A stretch of DNA of 64,000 nucleotides from NCBI RefSeq assembly GCF_002159495.1, contig NZ_NFIT01000001.1, forward strand, positions 124,001-188,000, given 5' to 3'. This stretch comes from Olsenella sp. An293 (lineage in GTDB: Bacteria > Actinomycetota > Coriobacteriia > Coriobacteriales > Atopobiaceae). The position numbers and the translations under genes are program-made. The number at the start of each line of letters is the position of its first letter. Within the stretch, counting starts at the first letter, position 1. Under the pieces are notes generated by a model. That model saw nothing but the letters and a program-made list of their open reading frames with translations, ran no database searches and was not told the DNA's origin. Of the stretch, positions 15,622 through 24,853 are shown piece by piece.

Positions 15622-16833
15622 TTACTCCTCGGTGGCCTCAGCCTCGGTCTCGACCTCGGCCTCAGCCTCGACCTCGGGCTCCTCGGCCGGCTTCTCGCTC
15701 TCGGGGAGCGGCTTGACCTCGACCTCGGTGCCGAGGGTCTCGGCGGCGGCCTTCATGGACAGGGAGATGCGACGACGGTCGAGGTCGATCTCCATGACCT
15801 TCACCTGGACGGTGTCGCCCACGGCGCAGACCTGAGACGGCTGGTCGACGTGCTGCTTGGCCATCTCGGAGATGTGCACGAGGCCCTCCACGCCGTCGCC
15901 GAGGTCGACGAAGGCACCAAAGGTGACGAGCTTGGTGACGGTGCCCTCGACGATGGCGTCGACGGGATACTTCTTGACGAGGGAGCGCCAGGGATCCTCG
16001 GTGGTCTGCTTGAGACCGAGGGAGATGCGCTCGCGGTTGAGGTCGACGTCGAGCACCTGGACCTCGACCTCCTGGCCGACCTTGACGACCTCGGAGGGGT
16101 GGTTGACGTGGTTCCAGGAGAGCTCGGAGATGTGCACGAGGCCGTCGATGCCGCCGAGGTCGACGAAGGCGCCGAAGTCGACGATCGAGGAGACGGTGCC
16201 CTTGAGGCGCATGCCGACCTGCAGCTTGGAGAGGATCTCCTGGCGCTCGGCCTTGCGGGCCTCCTCGAGGACGACGCGGCGGGAGAGGACGACGTTGTTG
16301 CGGTTGCGGTCCATCTCGATGACGCGGGCCTCGATGCGGGTGCCGAGGTAGGCGTTGAGGTCCTTGACGCGACGGAGGTCGACGAGGGAGGCGGGCAGGA
16401 AGCCGCGCAGGCCGATGTCGAGGATCAGGCCGCCCTTGACGACCTCGATGACCTCGCCCTCGACGGTCTCGCCGGAGTTGAACTTCTCCTCGACGGCGTT
16501 CCAGGCACGCTCGTACTCGGCGCGCTTCTTGGAGAGGACGAGACGGCCCTCCTTGTCCTCCTTCTGAAGGACGAGCGCCTCGATCTCGTCGCCCAGGGCG
16601 ACGACGTCGGCCGGGTTGACGTCCTTGCGGATGGAGAGCTCGCGGGACGGGATGACGCCCTCGGACTTGTAGCCGATGTCAAGCAGGACCTCGTCGCGCT
16701 CGAGCTTCACGACGGTGCCGGTGACGAGATCGCCCTCGTCGAAGTCGGTCACGGTGCCGTCGATGAGGTTGTTCATCTCCTCGTCGGAGATGTCATCCAG
16801 CGCAAAGATGGACGAGTTCTGAATCTCACTCAA
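15622..16833 (-). CDS. rpsA: 30S ribosomal protein S1
   Basis: A 403-residue S1 with four S1/OB-fold RNA-binding repeats at about residues 26-95, 110-175, 197-265 and 282-350. The best conserved are GTVSSIVDFGAFVDLGGIDG and GTVTKLVTFGAFVDLGDGVE, each followed by GLVHISE. An acidic tail ends the protein. S1 helps unfold and load mRNAs on the ribosome; four repeats are usual in Actinobacteria and Firmicutes, against six in E. coli. I chose TTG at 16833 (MSEIQNSS...) because AAAGGGG lies the right distance upstream; an ATG at 16872 would place that ribosome site inside the coding sequence. Confidence 0.94.
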   Translation of the reverse strand: MSEIQNSSIFALDDISDEEMNNLIDGTVTDFDEGDLVTGTVVKLERDEVLLDIGYKSEGVIPSRELSIRKDVNPADVVALGDEIEALVLQKEDKEGRLVLSKKRAEYERAWNAVEEKFNSGETVEGEVIEVVKGGLILDIGLRGFLPASLVDLRRVKDLNAYLGTRIEARVIEMDRNRNNVVLSRRVVLEEARKAERQEILSKLQVGMRLKGTVSSIVDFGAFVDLGGIDGLVHISELSWNHVNHPSEVVKVGQEVEVQVLDVDLNRERISLGLKQTTEDPWRSLVKKYPVDAIVEGTVTKLVTFGAFVDLGDGVEGLVHISEMAKQHVDQPSQVCAVGDTVQVKVMEIDLDRRRISLSMKAAAETLGTEVEVKPLPESEKPAEEPEVEAEAEVETEAEATEE

Positions 16834-16977
16834 AGGTGGACCCCTTTCGAACAACGGGGCCCCGGTCGTCATGGTCGCTGCCTGCAGTGCCTAGAATCGT
16901 GGCGTCTACGTGGAAACTTACATGCTCTCGGGGGCCGACAGATACGGTTGTGCGGGCCCTGTGCCCACACGGAGGAT

Positions 16978-17007
16978 AGAGTAGCGTTTTTCGCGTGTGT
17001 ATTTCAA
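16978..17007 (-). promoter_or_regulatory. Promoter of rpsA
   Basis: On the minus strand TTGAAA (17007-17002) and TACTCT (16983-16978) are separated by 18 bp. This is one of the few two-box sigma-70-type promoters in the window and gives an untranslated leader of roughly 135-140 nt before the TTG start, long enough for autoregulation by S1. Confidence 0.55.
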
Positions 17008-17073
17008 GCGCCGCGGCTGGGTATTTATTATTTCTTCGGAAGGAACGTTTTCGCCGCGCGAAGGGAGTGGCCC

Positions 17074-17811
17074 GTGATCAAGGCGGTCCTCTTTGACCTG
17101 GACGACACGCTGCTGCGCCTGAACCTCACGGCGTTCATCGCCCGCTACGTCTCGGGCGCCGCGCGGCTGCTCGGCCAGGCCGCCCGCACGAGCCCCGCCG
17201 CGCTCGCGGTCCCCTTCATGCGCGGGTTTCTCGCCATGGACGCACAGGACCGCGCCGACTCGCTCACCAACGAGCAGGTCTACGTCCAGACCTTCCTCGA
17301 CGCCTGCGGCATCCCGCTCGACGACCCCGCGATCGCCGACCTGATCGACTTCTACGAGCGGGAGGTCGTGCCCGGCTTTGCCGGCGGCATCGTCTCCGCG
17401 CGTCCCGTGGCGGGCGCGCGCGAGGCCGTGGACGCCGTGCATGCGACCGGCCTCACCTGCGCGCTCGCGACCAACCCCACGTTCTCGCTCGCCTGCGACC
17501 GCGCCCGCATGGGCTGGGCGGGCGTGAGCGAGGACGACTTCGCGCTCATCTCGACCTACTCCAACTCCACGCGCTGCAAGCCGAGCGTCCGCTACTACCA
17601 GGAGTTCGCCAACCAGCTGGGCGTGCACCTCGAGGAGTGCCTGATGGTGGGCAACGACGCCCGTCGCGACATCGTCCGGCCCGACTGCGGCCTGCGCACC
17701 GCCTACGTGGGCCACGGGCGGCCGCGGGGCGCCGTGTGGCGCGGGCCGATGGAGCGCTTCGCCCGAGAGCTTCCCCAGGTCGTGGCGCGCCTCAACGAGC
17801 AGGACGCGTAG
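17074..17811 (+). CDS. HAD-superfamily hydrolase
   Basis: A 245-residue phosphatase-like protein. HAD motif I is AVLFDLDDTLLRLN (nucleophile Asp near residue 8), motif II is LATNPTF, motif III a Lys in NSTRCKPSVRYYQE, and motif IV GNDARRDI. A long helical cap lies between motifs I and II, as in subfamily I. The substrate cannot be inferred. The GTG start at 17074 follows AAGGGAG; the frame is open far upstream but there runs antisense through rpsA. The gene is divergent from rpsA and convergent with glutamine synthetase; the 61-bp hairpin array lies after its stop. Confidence 0.88.
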   Translation: MIKAVLFDLDDTLLRLNLTAFIARYVSGAARLLGQAARTSPAALAVPFMRGFLAMDAQDRADSLTNEQVYVQTFLDACGIPLDDPAIADLIDFYEREVVPGFAGGIVSARPVAGAREAVDAVHATGLTCALATNPTFSLACDRARMGWAGVSEDDFALISTYSNSTRCKPSVRYYQEFANQLGVHLEECLMVGNDARRDIVRPDCGLRTAYVGHGRPRGAVWRGPMERFARELPQVVARLNEQDA

Positions 17812-17841
17812 GGCGAGAAGAACGCGCCAGCCGATAAGAAC

Positions 17842-18011
17842 GTGCGGCTCCCGGACGGTTCTTCTCGCCAAGGCGTCCGGAATCCGCACCTCCCACGGAA
17901 ACGTGCGGCCCCCGGACGGTTCTTCTCGCCAAGGCGTCCGGAATCCGCACCTCCCACGGAAACGTGCGGCCCCCGGACGTTCTCAGCTTAAGAACCGTCC
18001 GGAAGCCGCAC
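17842..18011. repeat. Array of three 48-bp hairpins with 61-bp period (A1-A3)
   Basis: Three units start at 17842, 17903 and 17964, each GTGCGGC-nn-CCGGACG, a 16-18-nt loop, then CGTCCGGAAnCCGCAC. Units 1 and 2 share the loop GTTCTTCTCGCCAAG and are nearly identical, including the 13-bp linker; unit 3 has a different loop (TTCTCAGCTTAAGAAC). The array is preceded by AGCCGATAAGAAC, as at the other two loci. It fills the convergent gap between the HAD and glutamine synthetase genes. Confidence 0.92.
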
Positions 18012-18039
18012 GTGTCTCACACGGGGTCGCGCGCGGGCG

Positions 18040-20130
18040 CTATACCCAGAACAGCATCTCGTTATAGGTGGGAACGGGCCAGTAATCGGCGCCGCAGACC
18101 TTCTCCATCGCGTCGACGCAGGCACGCAGGTGCTCCATCGAGGGCAGAACCGTGTCGCGATACGCGTCGCACTGCTCCTGCGGGTCCTCGACCGCGTGCG
18201 CGGCGGCGTTGTTGGCCTCGAGGTCGATGGCCGCCTCGTGGATGGCCGAGATGCCGTCGGTCAGCGTGCGCACGAGCTCCTTCTCCACCGGGCTCTCGAT
18301 GCCGATCTCGGCCTTGGTCGCCACCGTGGAGGCCAGGTCGCCCGAGAACTCGGAGAGCGCTGGCAGGTAGAGGTTGGTAGCCATGTAGACCATGGTGTTG
18401 GCCTCGATGTTGAGGAGCTTGGCGTACTGCTCGGCCTTGGAGACGTAGCGCGCGTGGATCTCGGCCTCGTTGAGAACGTGGTACTTGCCGTAGAACGCCA
18501 CATTCTCGGGCTTGACCATGCACGGCAGCGCGTCCGGCGTGGTCTTGAGGTTGGGCAGGCCGCGCCGAGCGGCCTCGGCCTCCCACTCCTCGGAGTAGCC
18601 GTTGCCCTCGAAGAGCACGCGCTGGTGGTCGCGCAGGGTGTGGCGCACCCAGCGCAGGGCGAGGTTGGTGAACTCGTCGCCCGTCTTGCCCTCGAGCTTG
18701 GTGGCAAAGCGGTCGCACTGCTCGGCCACCGCGGTGTTGAGGACCACGTTGGGGTCGGCAAGGTTCTGCTGGCTGCCGCACATGCGGAACTCGAACTTGT
18801 TGCCCGTGAAGGCGAAGGGCGAGGTGCGGTTTCTGTCCGTGGAGTCGCGCAGGAGGTCGGGCAGGGCGGGCACGCCCAGGTCCATGCGCTCGGCCTCGTG
18901 GACCTCGGGCTCCTCCTTGTTGATGAGGGCCTCGACGATGGCGTGGAGCTGGTCGCCCAGGAAGACCGAGATGATCGCCGGGGGCGCCTCGTTGGCGCCG
19001 AGGCGGTGGTCGTTGCCCGCGGAGGCCACGGAGGCGCGCAGCAGGTCGGCATGCTCGTCGACGGCGGCGACGAGCGCGGCCAGGAACACGAGGAACTGCA
19101 GGTTCTCGGAGGGCACCGCGCCCGGCTCCAGCAGGTTCTTGCCGTCGGCGCAGATGGACCAGTTGTTGTGCTTACCGGAGCCGTTCACGTACTCGAAAGG
19201 CTTCTCGTGCTCGAGGCAGGCCAGGCCGTGATGGGTGGCCATGAGCTTGAGCTTCTCCATCGTGAGGAGGTTGTCGTCGATGGCAAGGGAGCCCTGCTCG
19301 AAGATCGGCGCGAGCTCGTGCTGGGCGGGCGCGACCTCGTTGTGCTTGGTCTTGACGGGGATGCCAAGCTTCCAGAGCTCGTCGTCGACCTCCTTCATGA
19401 ACTCGTTGACCGTCGGGCGGATGGCGCCGAAGTAGTGCTCCTCGAGCTCCTGGCCCTTGACCGGCTCGCAGCCAAAAAGGGTGCGGCCGCAGTAGATGAG
19501 GTCGGGACGCTTCTCGTAGTCCTCCTCGCGCACGAGGAAGTACTCCTGCTCGGGGCCGATGGTGGTGAAGACGCGCTTGGGCTCGCGGCCAAAGAGCGCG
19601 AGCACGCGCTTTGCCTGCGTCTCGAGCGCCACCTGCGAGCGCAGCAGCGGCGTCTTCTTGTCGAGCGCCTCGCCGGTGTAGGAGACGAAGGCCGTGGGGA
19701 TGCAGAGGACCTCGTCCTTGATGAAGGCCGGGCTCGTGGGGTCCCAGGCGGTGTAGCCGCGGGCCTCGAAGGTGGCGCGCAGGCCGCCGCTCGGGAAGCT
19801 CGAGGCGTCGGGCTCGCCCTGGACGAGCTCCTTGCCCGAGAAGGACATGAGCACCGTGCCGTCGTCGATCGGCGTGAGGAAGCTGTCGTGCTTCTCGGAC
19901 GTGATGCCCGTGAGCGGCTGGAACCAGTGCGCGAAGTGCGTGGCGCCCTTCTCGAGCGCCCACTCCTTCATCGCGTGCGCGACCTCGTTGGCGATGTCGA
20001 GGTCGAGCGGCGCGCCGTCGTCGATGACCTGGCGAAGCTCCTTGTACGTAGGCTTGGGCAGCCGCTCCTGCATCACGGCGTCCGTGAACAGCAGGCTGCC
20101 GTACTCCTGCGAGACCTTGTCCTTGCCCAT
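18040..20130 (-). CDS. glnN: Type III glutamine synthetase
   Basis: A 696-residue GSIII, which makes glutamine from glutamate, ammonia and ATP in the cytoplasm. The N-terminal [19 protein letters not shown], the GPEQEYFLV catalytic segment, [18 protein letters not shown], the ammonia/ATP-site GSGKHNNWS and the C-terminal [14 protein letters not shown] region are characteristic of GSIII, which is much longer than type I (about 450-470). The start at 20130 has GAAGGGGCG upstream. It is monocistronic. Together with GOGAT (30.6-35.3 kb) and AmtB/P-II (45-46.6 kb) it completes ammonia assimilation. Confidence 0.96.
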   Translation of the reverse strand: MGKDKVSQEYGSLLFTDAVMQERLPKPTYKELRQVIDDGAPLDLDIANEVAHAMKEWALEKGATHFAHWFQPLTGITSEKHDSFLTPIDDGTVLMSFSGKELVQGEPDASSFPSGGLRATFEARGYTAWDPTSPAFIKDEVLCIPTAFVSYTGEALDKKTPLLRSQVALETQAKRVLALFGREPKRVFTTIGPEQEYFLVREEDYEKRPDLIYCGRTLFGCEPVKGQELEEHYFGAIRPTVNEFMKEVDDELWKLGIPVKTKHNEVAPAQHELAPIFEQGSLAIDDNLLTMEKLKLMATHHGLACLEHEKPFEYVNGSGKHNNWSICADGKNLLEPGAVPSENLQFLVFLAALVAAVDEHADLLRASVASAGNDHRLGANEAPPAIISVFLGDQLHAIVEALINKEEPEVHEAERMDLGVPALPDLLRDSTDRNRTSPFAFTGNKFEFRMCGSQQNLADPNVVLNTAVAEQCDRFATKLEGKTGDEFTNLALRWVRHTLRDHQRVLFEGNGYSEEWEAEAARRGLPNLKTTPDALPCMVKPENVAFYGKYHVLNEAEIHARYVSKAEQYAKLLNIEANTMVYMATNLYLPALSEFSGDLASTVATKAEIGIESPVEKELVRTLTDGISAIHEAAIDLEANNAAAHAVEDPQEQCDAYRDTVLPSMEHLRACVDAMEKVCGADYWPVPTYNEMLFWV

Positions 20131-20256
20131 GTGCGCCCCTTCTCGTCGTTGGCGTGTGGCTTACGGCGGAATACTCTAAGAGGCCATTATTTCACGTCCG
20201 TTGCCCCCGCGTGAAGCTCGTGGTGCGTTTGCGTTGCCGTCGTGGAGCCGTTTTGT

Positions 20257-20311
20257 GGCGAGAAGGACCTCGCGCCGCGGGCGGCCCCGCGCCCCGCAGG
20301 TCCTTCTCGCC
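20257..20311. repeat. Hairpin overlapping the polA promoter region
   Basis: Perfect 14-bp arms GGCGAGAAGGACCT (20257-20270) and AGGTCCTTCTCGCC (20298-20311) enclose a very GC-rich loop. The right arm ends one base before the TACAAT -10 box of polA, where a -35 element would normally lie. The gap is divergent (glnN/polA), so this is not a 3'-end hairpin. Confidence 0.8.
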
Positions 20312-20317
20312 TACAAT
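20312..20317 (+). promoter_or_regulatory. Putative -10 box of polA
   Basis: TACAAT, 30 bp before the polA ATG, directly after the hairpin arm ending at 20311. No -35 hexamer is visible within the hairpin. Confidence 0.5.
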
Positions 20318-20346
20318 GGGGCGAGCACACAGACGAGAGGAACCCC

Positions 20347-23034
20347 ATGGACGAGACCACGCGCACCATCGCCGTCATCGACGGAAACTCCCTCATGCAC
20401 CGTGCGTTCCACGCGATCCGCCAGCCCATGAACGCTCCGGACGGCCGCTCCACCAACGCGCTCTTCGGCTTCTTCAACATGTTCATCAAGCTCGTGGACA
20501 CCTTCCGCCCCGACGGCGTGATCTGCGCCTTTGACAAGGGCAAGCCGCGGGTGCGCATGGAGATGCTTCCCTCCTACAAGGCCCAGCGCCCGCCGATGGA
20601 CCCGGCCCTGCACGAGCAGTTCCCCATGGTCAAGGAGCTGCTCGCCGCCCTCGACGTGCCCGTGGCCGAGCTCGAGGGCTGGGAGGGCGACGACATCCTG
20701 GGAACGCTGGCGCGCCGCGGCGAGGCGGCGGGCTACACGATGCTGCTCTTCACCGGCGACCGCGACATGTACCAGCTCACGACCGACCGCGTGAAGATCG
20801 TCTCCACCAAGAAGGGCGTCACGGACGTCGAGATCATGGACCCCGCCACCGTGGAGGACCTCTATCACGGCATCACGCCCGAGCTCGTGCCGGACTTCTA
20901 CGGCCTCAAGGGCGACACCTCCGACAACATCCCCGGCGTTCCCGGCATCGGCCCCAAGAAGGCGGCCGCGCTCATCGTGGAGTACGGCAGCCTCGACGAG
21001 GTCATCGCCCACGCCGACGAGGTCAAGGGCAAGATGGGCGAGAACCTGCGCGCCCACATCGACGACGCGCTCGTGAGCCGCCGCGTGGCCACGATCCGCA
21101 CGGACGCCCCCATAGAGCTGGACCTCTCCGACGCGCGCTTCCCCACCTTCGACCCCGCCGAGGTCGCGCGCGCCTTCTCGGCGCTCGGCTTCACGGGTAT
21201 GACCTCGCGCCTCGTGCGGCTCGCCGGAGACGACGCCGTGGCCGTCGCGCGCGCCGTGCTGGGCGAGAAGAGCGGGGCGCCCGCAGCTCCCGCGATCGAG
21301 CTTCCCGCCCCGCTCGCCGGCGACGAGGCGGCGACGGCGCTCGACGAGGCCATCGCCGCCGGCGGCTGGATCGGCGCGGCGCTCGACGACGACCGCGCAG
21401 AGGGCGCACTCTTTGGCCTCTCCCACGTGCTCTGGGCCGCCACGGACGACAAGATCTGCCGGCTCGAGGGCGACGAGGCCGACGCGGCGCTCGCGCGCCT
21501 CTTCCGAGAGGGGCGCCTGGCCGCGGGCGACGTCAAGGCGCTGCTGCACGTCCTCTCCCCCGCCGACTCCTCCCGCCCCGAGGCGCTCGCCCCGCGCGAG
21601 GCGGACCCCGCGCGCATCTTTGACGTGGGCGTGGCCGCCTACCTGCTCGACTCCGAGCGCGGCGGCTTTGCGGTGCCCGAGCTCGCCGAGGCCTACCTCG
21701 AGGGCGGCCTGCCCGAGCCCACCGAGGCGCTCCCCGCCGCGGCGCTCGAGGCGGCAGGCGCCCAGCGCCTGGTCGCCGTCCTGCGCGATCGTCTTGAGAA
21801 GGACGGCTCCGCGCGCCTGTTCGACGAGATGGAGATGCCGCTGCTGCCGGTGCTCGCCGAGATGGAGCGCCTGGGCCTTGGCGTGGACACCGAGGTCCTG
21901 GCCGCCCAGTCCGCCGAGCTCGGCGCCGAGATCGACGACATGGTCGACAAGATCCACGCCGAGGCGGGCGAGAGCTTCAACATCGACTCCCCGCAGCAGC
22001 TCAGCCACGTCCTCTTTGACGTGCTGGGGCTTCCCACCTACGGACTCAAGCGCACCAAGCGCGGCTTCTACTCCACCAACGCCAAGGTGCTGGGCGACCT
22101 CGCCGCGCACCACGCGATCGTGGCCGAGGTCCTCGAGTACCGCGAGCGCGCCAAGATCAAGAGCACCTATCTCGACGCCCTGCCCGCGCTCGTTGCCGGC
22201 GACGGGCGTATCCACACCACCCTCAACCAGACGGTGACGGCTACGGGTCGCCTCTCGAGCTCCGACCCCAACCTGCAGAACATCCCCACCCGCTCGGAGC
22301 TTGGCCACCGCGTGCGCCAGGCCTTCACCGTGCCCGAGGGGTCCGTCTTTCTCGCCTGCGACTACTCCCAGATCGAGCTGCGCCTGCTCGCCCACCTCTC
22401 CGGGGACGAGCACCTGATCGCGGCCTTCTGCGAGGGCGCGGACTTCCACGCCGCCACCGCCGCGCGCGTCTTTGGCGTGCCCGTGGAGGAGGTCACGCCG
22501 CAGCTGCGCAGCCGCGCCAAGGCCGTGAACTTTGGCATCGTCTACGGCCAGCAGGCCTTTGGCCTCGCGAGCTCGCTCAAGATCGGCCGCGCCGAGGCGC
22601 AGGAGATGATCGACCGCTACTTCGAGGCCTACCCCGGCGTGCGCGCCTTCCTCGACGACGCGGTGCGCCGCGCCCACGAGCTCGGCTACGCCGAGACGCT
22701 CTACGGGCGCAAGCGCCACATCAAGGAGTTCAGGCAGAAGAACCGCCAGCTCGTCGCCTTTGGCGAGCGCACGGCGATGAACCACCCGATGCAGGGCACC
22801 GCCGCCGACATCATCAAGATCGCGATGGTTCGCGTGGCCGATCGCCTGCACGAGGAGGGCCTGGCGGCCAAGCTCGTGCTGCAGATCCACGACGAGCTGG
22901 ACCTCGAGGTCCCCGAGGCGGAGGTCGAGGCCGTGAGCGAACTCGTGCGCAAGACCATGGAGGGCGTGGTCACGCTGCGCGTGCCGCTTCTGGCCGAGGT
23001 CTCCTACGGCCGCAACTGGGCGGAGGCCAAGTAG
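20347..23034 (+). CDS. polA: DNA polymerase I with degenerate proofreading domain
   Basis: An 895-residue family A polymerase for repair and Okazaki fragment processing. The 5' nuclease domain covers about residues 1-305 ([45 protein letters not shown]). The middle region (about 320-510) lacks the DxE and other metal-binding acidic motifs of an active 3'-5' exonuclease. The polymerase domain carries motif [17 protein letters not shown] (near 672), motif [13 protein letters not shown] (near 724) and motif [13 protein letters not shown] (near 847). Replacement of the exonuclease motifs is also known from Bacillus and Thermus Pol I. ATG at 20347 has an AGAGGA site. The rnhA start overlaps the stop codon. 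Confidence 0.97.
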   Translation: MDETTRTIAVIDGNSLMHRAFHAIRQPMNAPDGRSTNALFGFFNMFIKLVDTFRPDGVICAFDKGKPRVRMEMLPSYKAQRPPMDPALHEQFPMVKELLAALDVPVAELEGWEGDDILGTLARRGEAAGYTMLLFTGDRDMYQLTTDRVKIVSTKKGVTDVEIMDPATVEDLYHGITPELVPDFYGLKGDTSDNIPGVPGIGPKKAAALIVEYGSLDEVIAHADEVKGKMGENLRAHIDDALVSRRVATIRTDAPIELDLSDARFPTFDPAEVARAFSALGFTGMTSRLVRLAGDDAVAVARAVLGEKSGAPAAPAIELPAPLAGDEAATALDEAIAAGGWIGAALDDDRAEGALFGLSHVLWAATDDKICRLEGDEADAALARLFREGRLAAGDVKALLHVLSPADSSRPEALAPREADPARIFDVGVAAYLLDSERGGFAVPELAEAYLEGGLPEPTEALPAAALEAAGAQRLVAVLRDRLEKDGSARLFDEMEMPLLPVLAEMERLGLGVDTEVLAAQSAELGAEIDDMVDKIHAEAGESFNIDSPQQLSHVLFDVLGLPTYGLKRTKRGFYSTNAKVLGDLAAHHAIVAEVLEYRERAKIKSTYLDALPALVAGDGRIHTTLNQTVTATGRLSSSDPNLQNIPTRSELGHRVRQAFTVPEGSVFLACDYSQIELRLLAHLSGDEHLIAAFCEGADFHAATAARVFGVPVEEVTPQLRSRAKAVNFGIVYGQQAFGLASSLKIGRAEAQEMIDRYFEAYPGVRAFLDDAVRRAHELGYAETLYGRKRHIKEFRQKNRQLVAFGERTAMNHPMQGTAADIIKIAMVRVADRLHEEGLAAKLVLQIHDELDLEVPEAEVEAVSELVRKTMEGVVTLRVPLLAEVSYGRNWAEAK

Positions 23035-23570
23035 TGGCGAGCTGGAACGAGTTCTGCGAGACCCGCGGGACAGTTACCCCGGAGGTTTCTGTCCCGCGGG
23101 TTGAGGCGTGGTCGGACGGCTCCTCGCGCGGCAACCCGGGCCCGGGCGGCTTTGGGACGGTCCTGCGCTACACCGGTCCGGACGGCGTCACGCACGAGCG
23201 CGAGCTCTCCGGCGGCTACCGGCGCACGACCAACAACCGCATGGAGCTCATGGGCGCGATCGCCGCGCTCGAGGCGCTGCGCCGCCCCTGCGCGGTCACG
23301 ATGACGACGGACTCGCAGTACGTCTGCAACGCCTTCAACCTGCGCTGGATCGCGGGGTGGCAGAAGCGCGGCTGGAAGACTGCGAGCAAGCAGCCCGTGA
23401 AAAACGTCGACCTCTGGCAGCGCCTGATCGCCGCCGCCGCGCCGCACGACGTCACGTGGGTCTGGGTCAAGGGACACGCGGGGCATCCCGAGAACGAGCG
23501 CTGCGACGCCCTGGCCACGGCCGCCGCGGACGGGCATGACCTACAGGAGGACGTCGGCTTCGAGGGCTAA
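23034..23570 (+). CDS. rnhA: Ribonuclease HI with a hairpin-coded N-terminal extension
   Basis: A 178-residue RNase HI, which degrades RNA in RNA-DNA hybrids. The core starts at [19 protein letters not shown] with the first catalytic Asp, then [13 protein letters not shown] (Glu), [11 protein letters not shown] (Asp) and [19 protein letters not shown] (His and last Asp). About 24 residues precede the core; half of them are encoded by a perfect hairpin (23061-23101). The only in-frame start is GTG at 23034, overlapping the polA TAG (TAGTG), so translation is coupled to polA. Pairing with Pol I fits a role in removing Okazaki RNA primers. Confidence 0.93.
   Translation: MASWNEFCETRGTVTPEVSVPRVEAWSDGSSRGNPGPGGFGTVLRYTGPDGVTHERELSGGYRRTTNNRMELMGAIAALEALRRPCAVTMTTDSQYVCNAFNLRWIAGWQKRGWKTASKQPVKNVDLWQRLIAAAAPHDVTWVWVKGHAGHPENERCDALATAAADGHDLQEDVGFEG
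23061..23101. repeat. Intragenic hairpin in the 5' part of rnhA
   Basis: Perfect 13-bp arms ACCCGCGGGACAG (23061-23073) and CTGTCCCGCGGGT (23089-23101), with a further ACC/GGT pair in the loop. It begins on codon 10 and is translated. A GGAGG lies in the loop (23081-23085) but no in-frame start codon follows it. Confidence 0.85.
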
Positions 23571-23619
23571 GGTGCGGGCCAAGGTCCTTCTCGCCTGCGC
23601 CCCCGCCCAGCCGAACTCC

Positions 23620-23735
23620 GACTTTTGTACGGCCACTTCCTCGCGCGCTATCGTTTTGTTTCATATATGGGCAGCTAGATAGGCCATCCCGCCCTTCTCG
23701 ACTAACGAGCGGGGCGGGATGGCCGTACAAAAGTC
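23620..23735. repeat. Overlapping inverted repeats E between rnhA and the iron-type ABC operon
   Basis: The right-hand block 23712-23735 takes part in two perfect pairings. GGGCGGGATGGCC (23712-23724) pairs with GGCCATCCCGCCC (23682-23694), and TGGCCGTACAAAAGTC (23720-23735) pairs with GACTTTTGTACGGCCA (23620-23635). The two share TGGCC, so they are nested or partly exclusive. The loop between the outer arms includes an A/T-rich stretch (TTTTGTTTCATATATGG). The gap is convergent. Confidence 0.82.
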
Positions 23736-23773
23736 CAAACTCCAAGGACACGAGCGGACGAGAAGGACGCGCG

Positions 23774-24850
<1,077 letters not shown>

Positions 24851-24853
24851 ACG

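Noticed and set aside
16834-16872. ATG at 16872 as the rpsA start
   Set aside because: It would place the clear AAAGGGG ribosome site inside the coding sequence and add 13 residues not expected in S1; TTG at 16833 is better placed.
17842-18011. CRISPR array
   Set aside because: The regular 61-bp spacing looks CRISPR-like, but the whole unit including the would-be spacer is nearly identical between copies, each unit is a self-complementary hairpin, and there are no cas genes.
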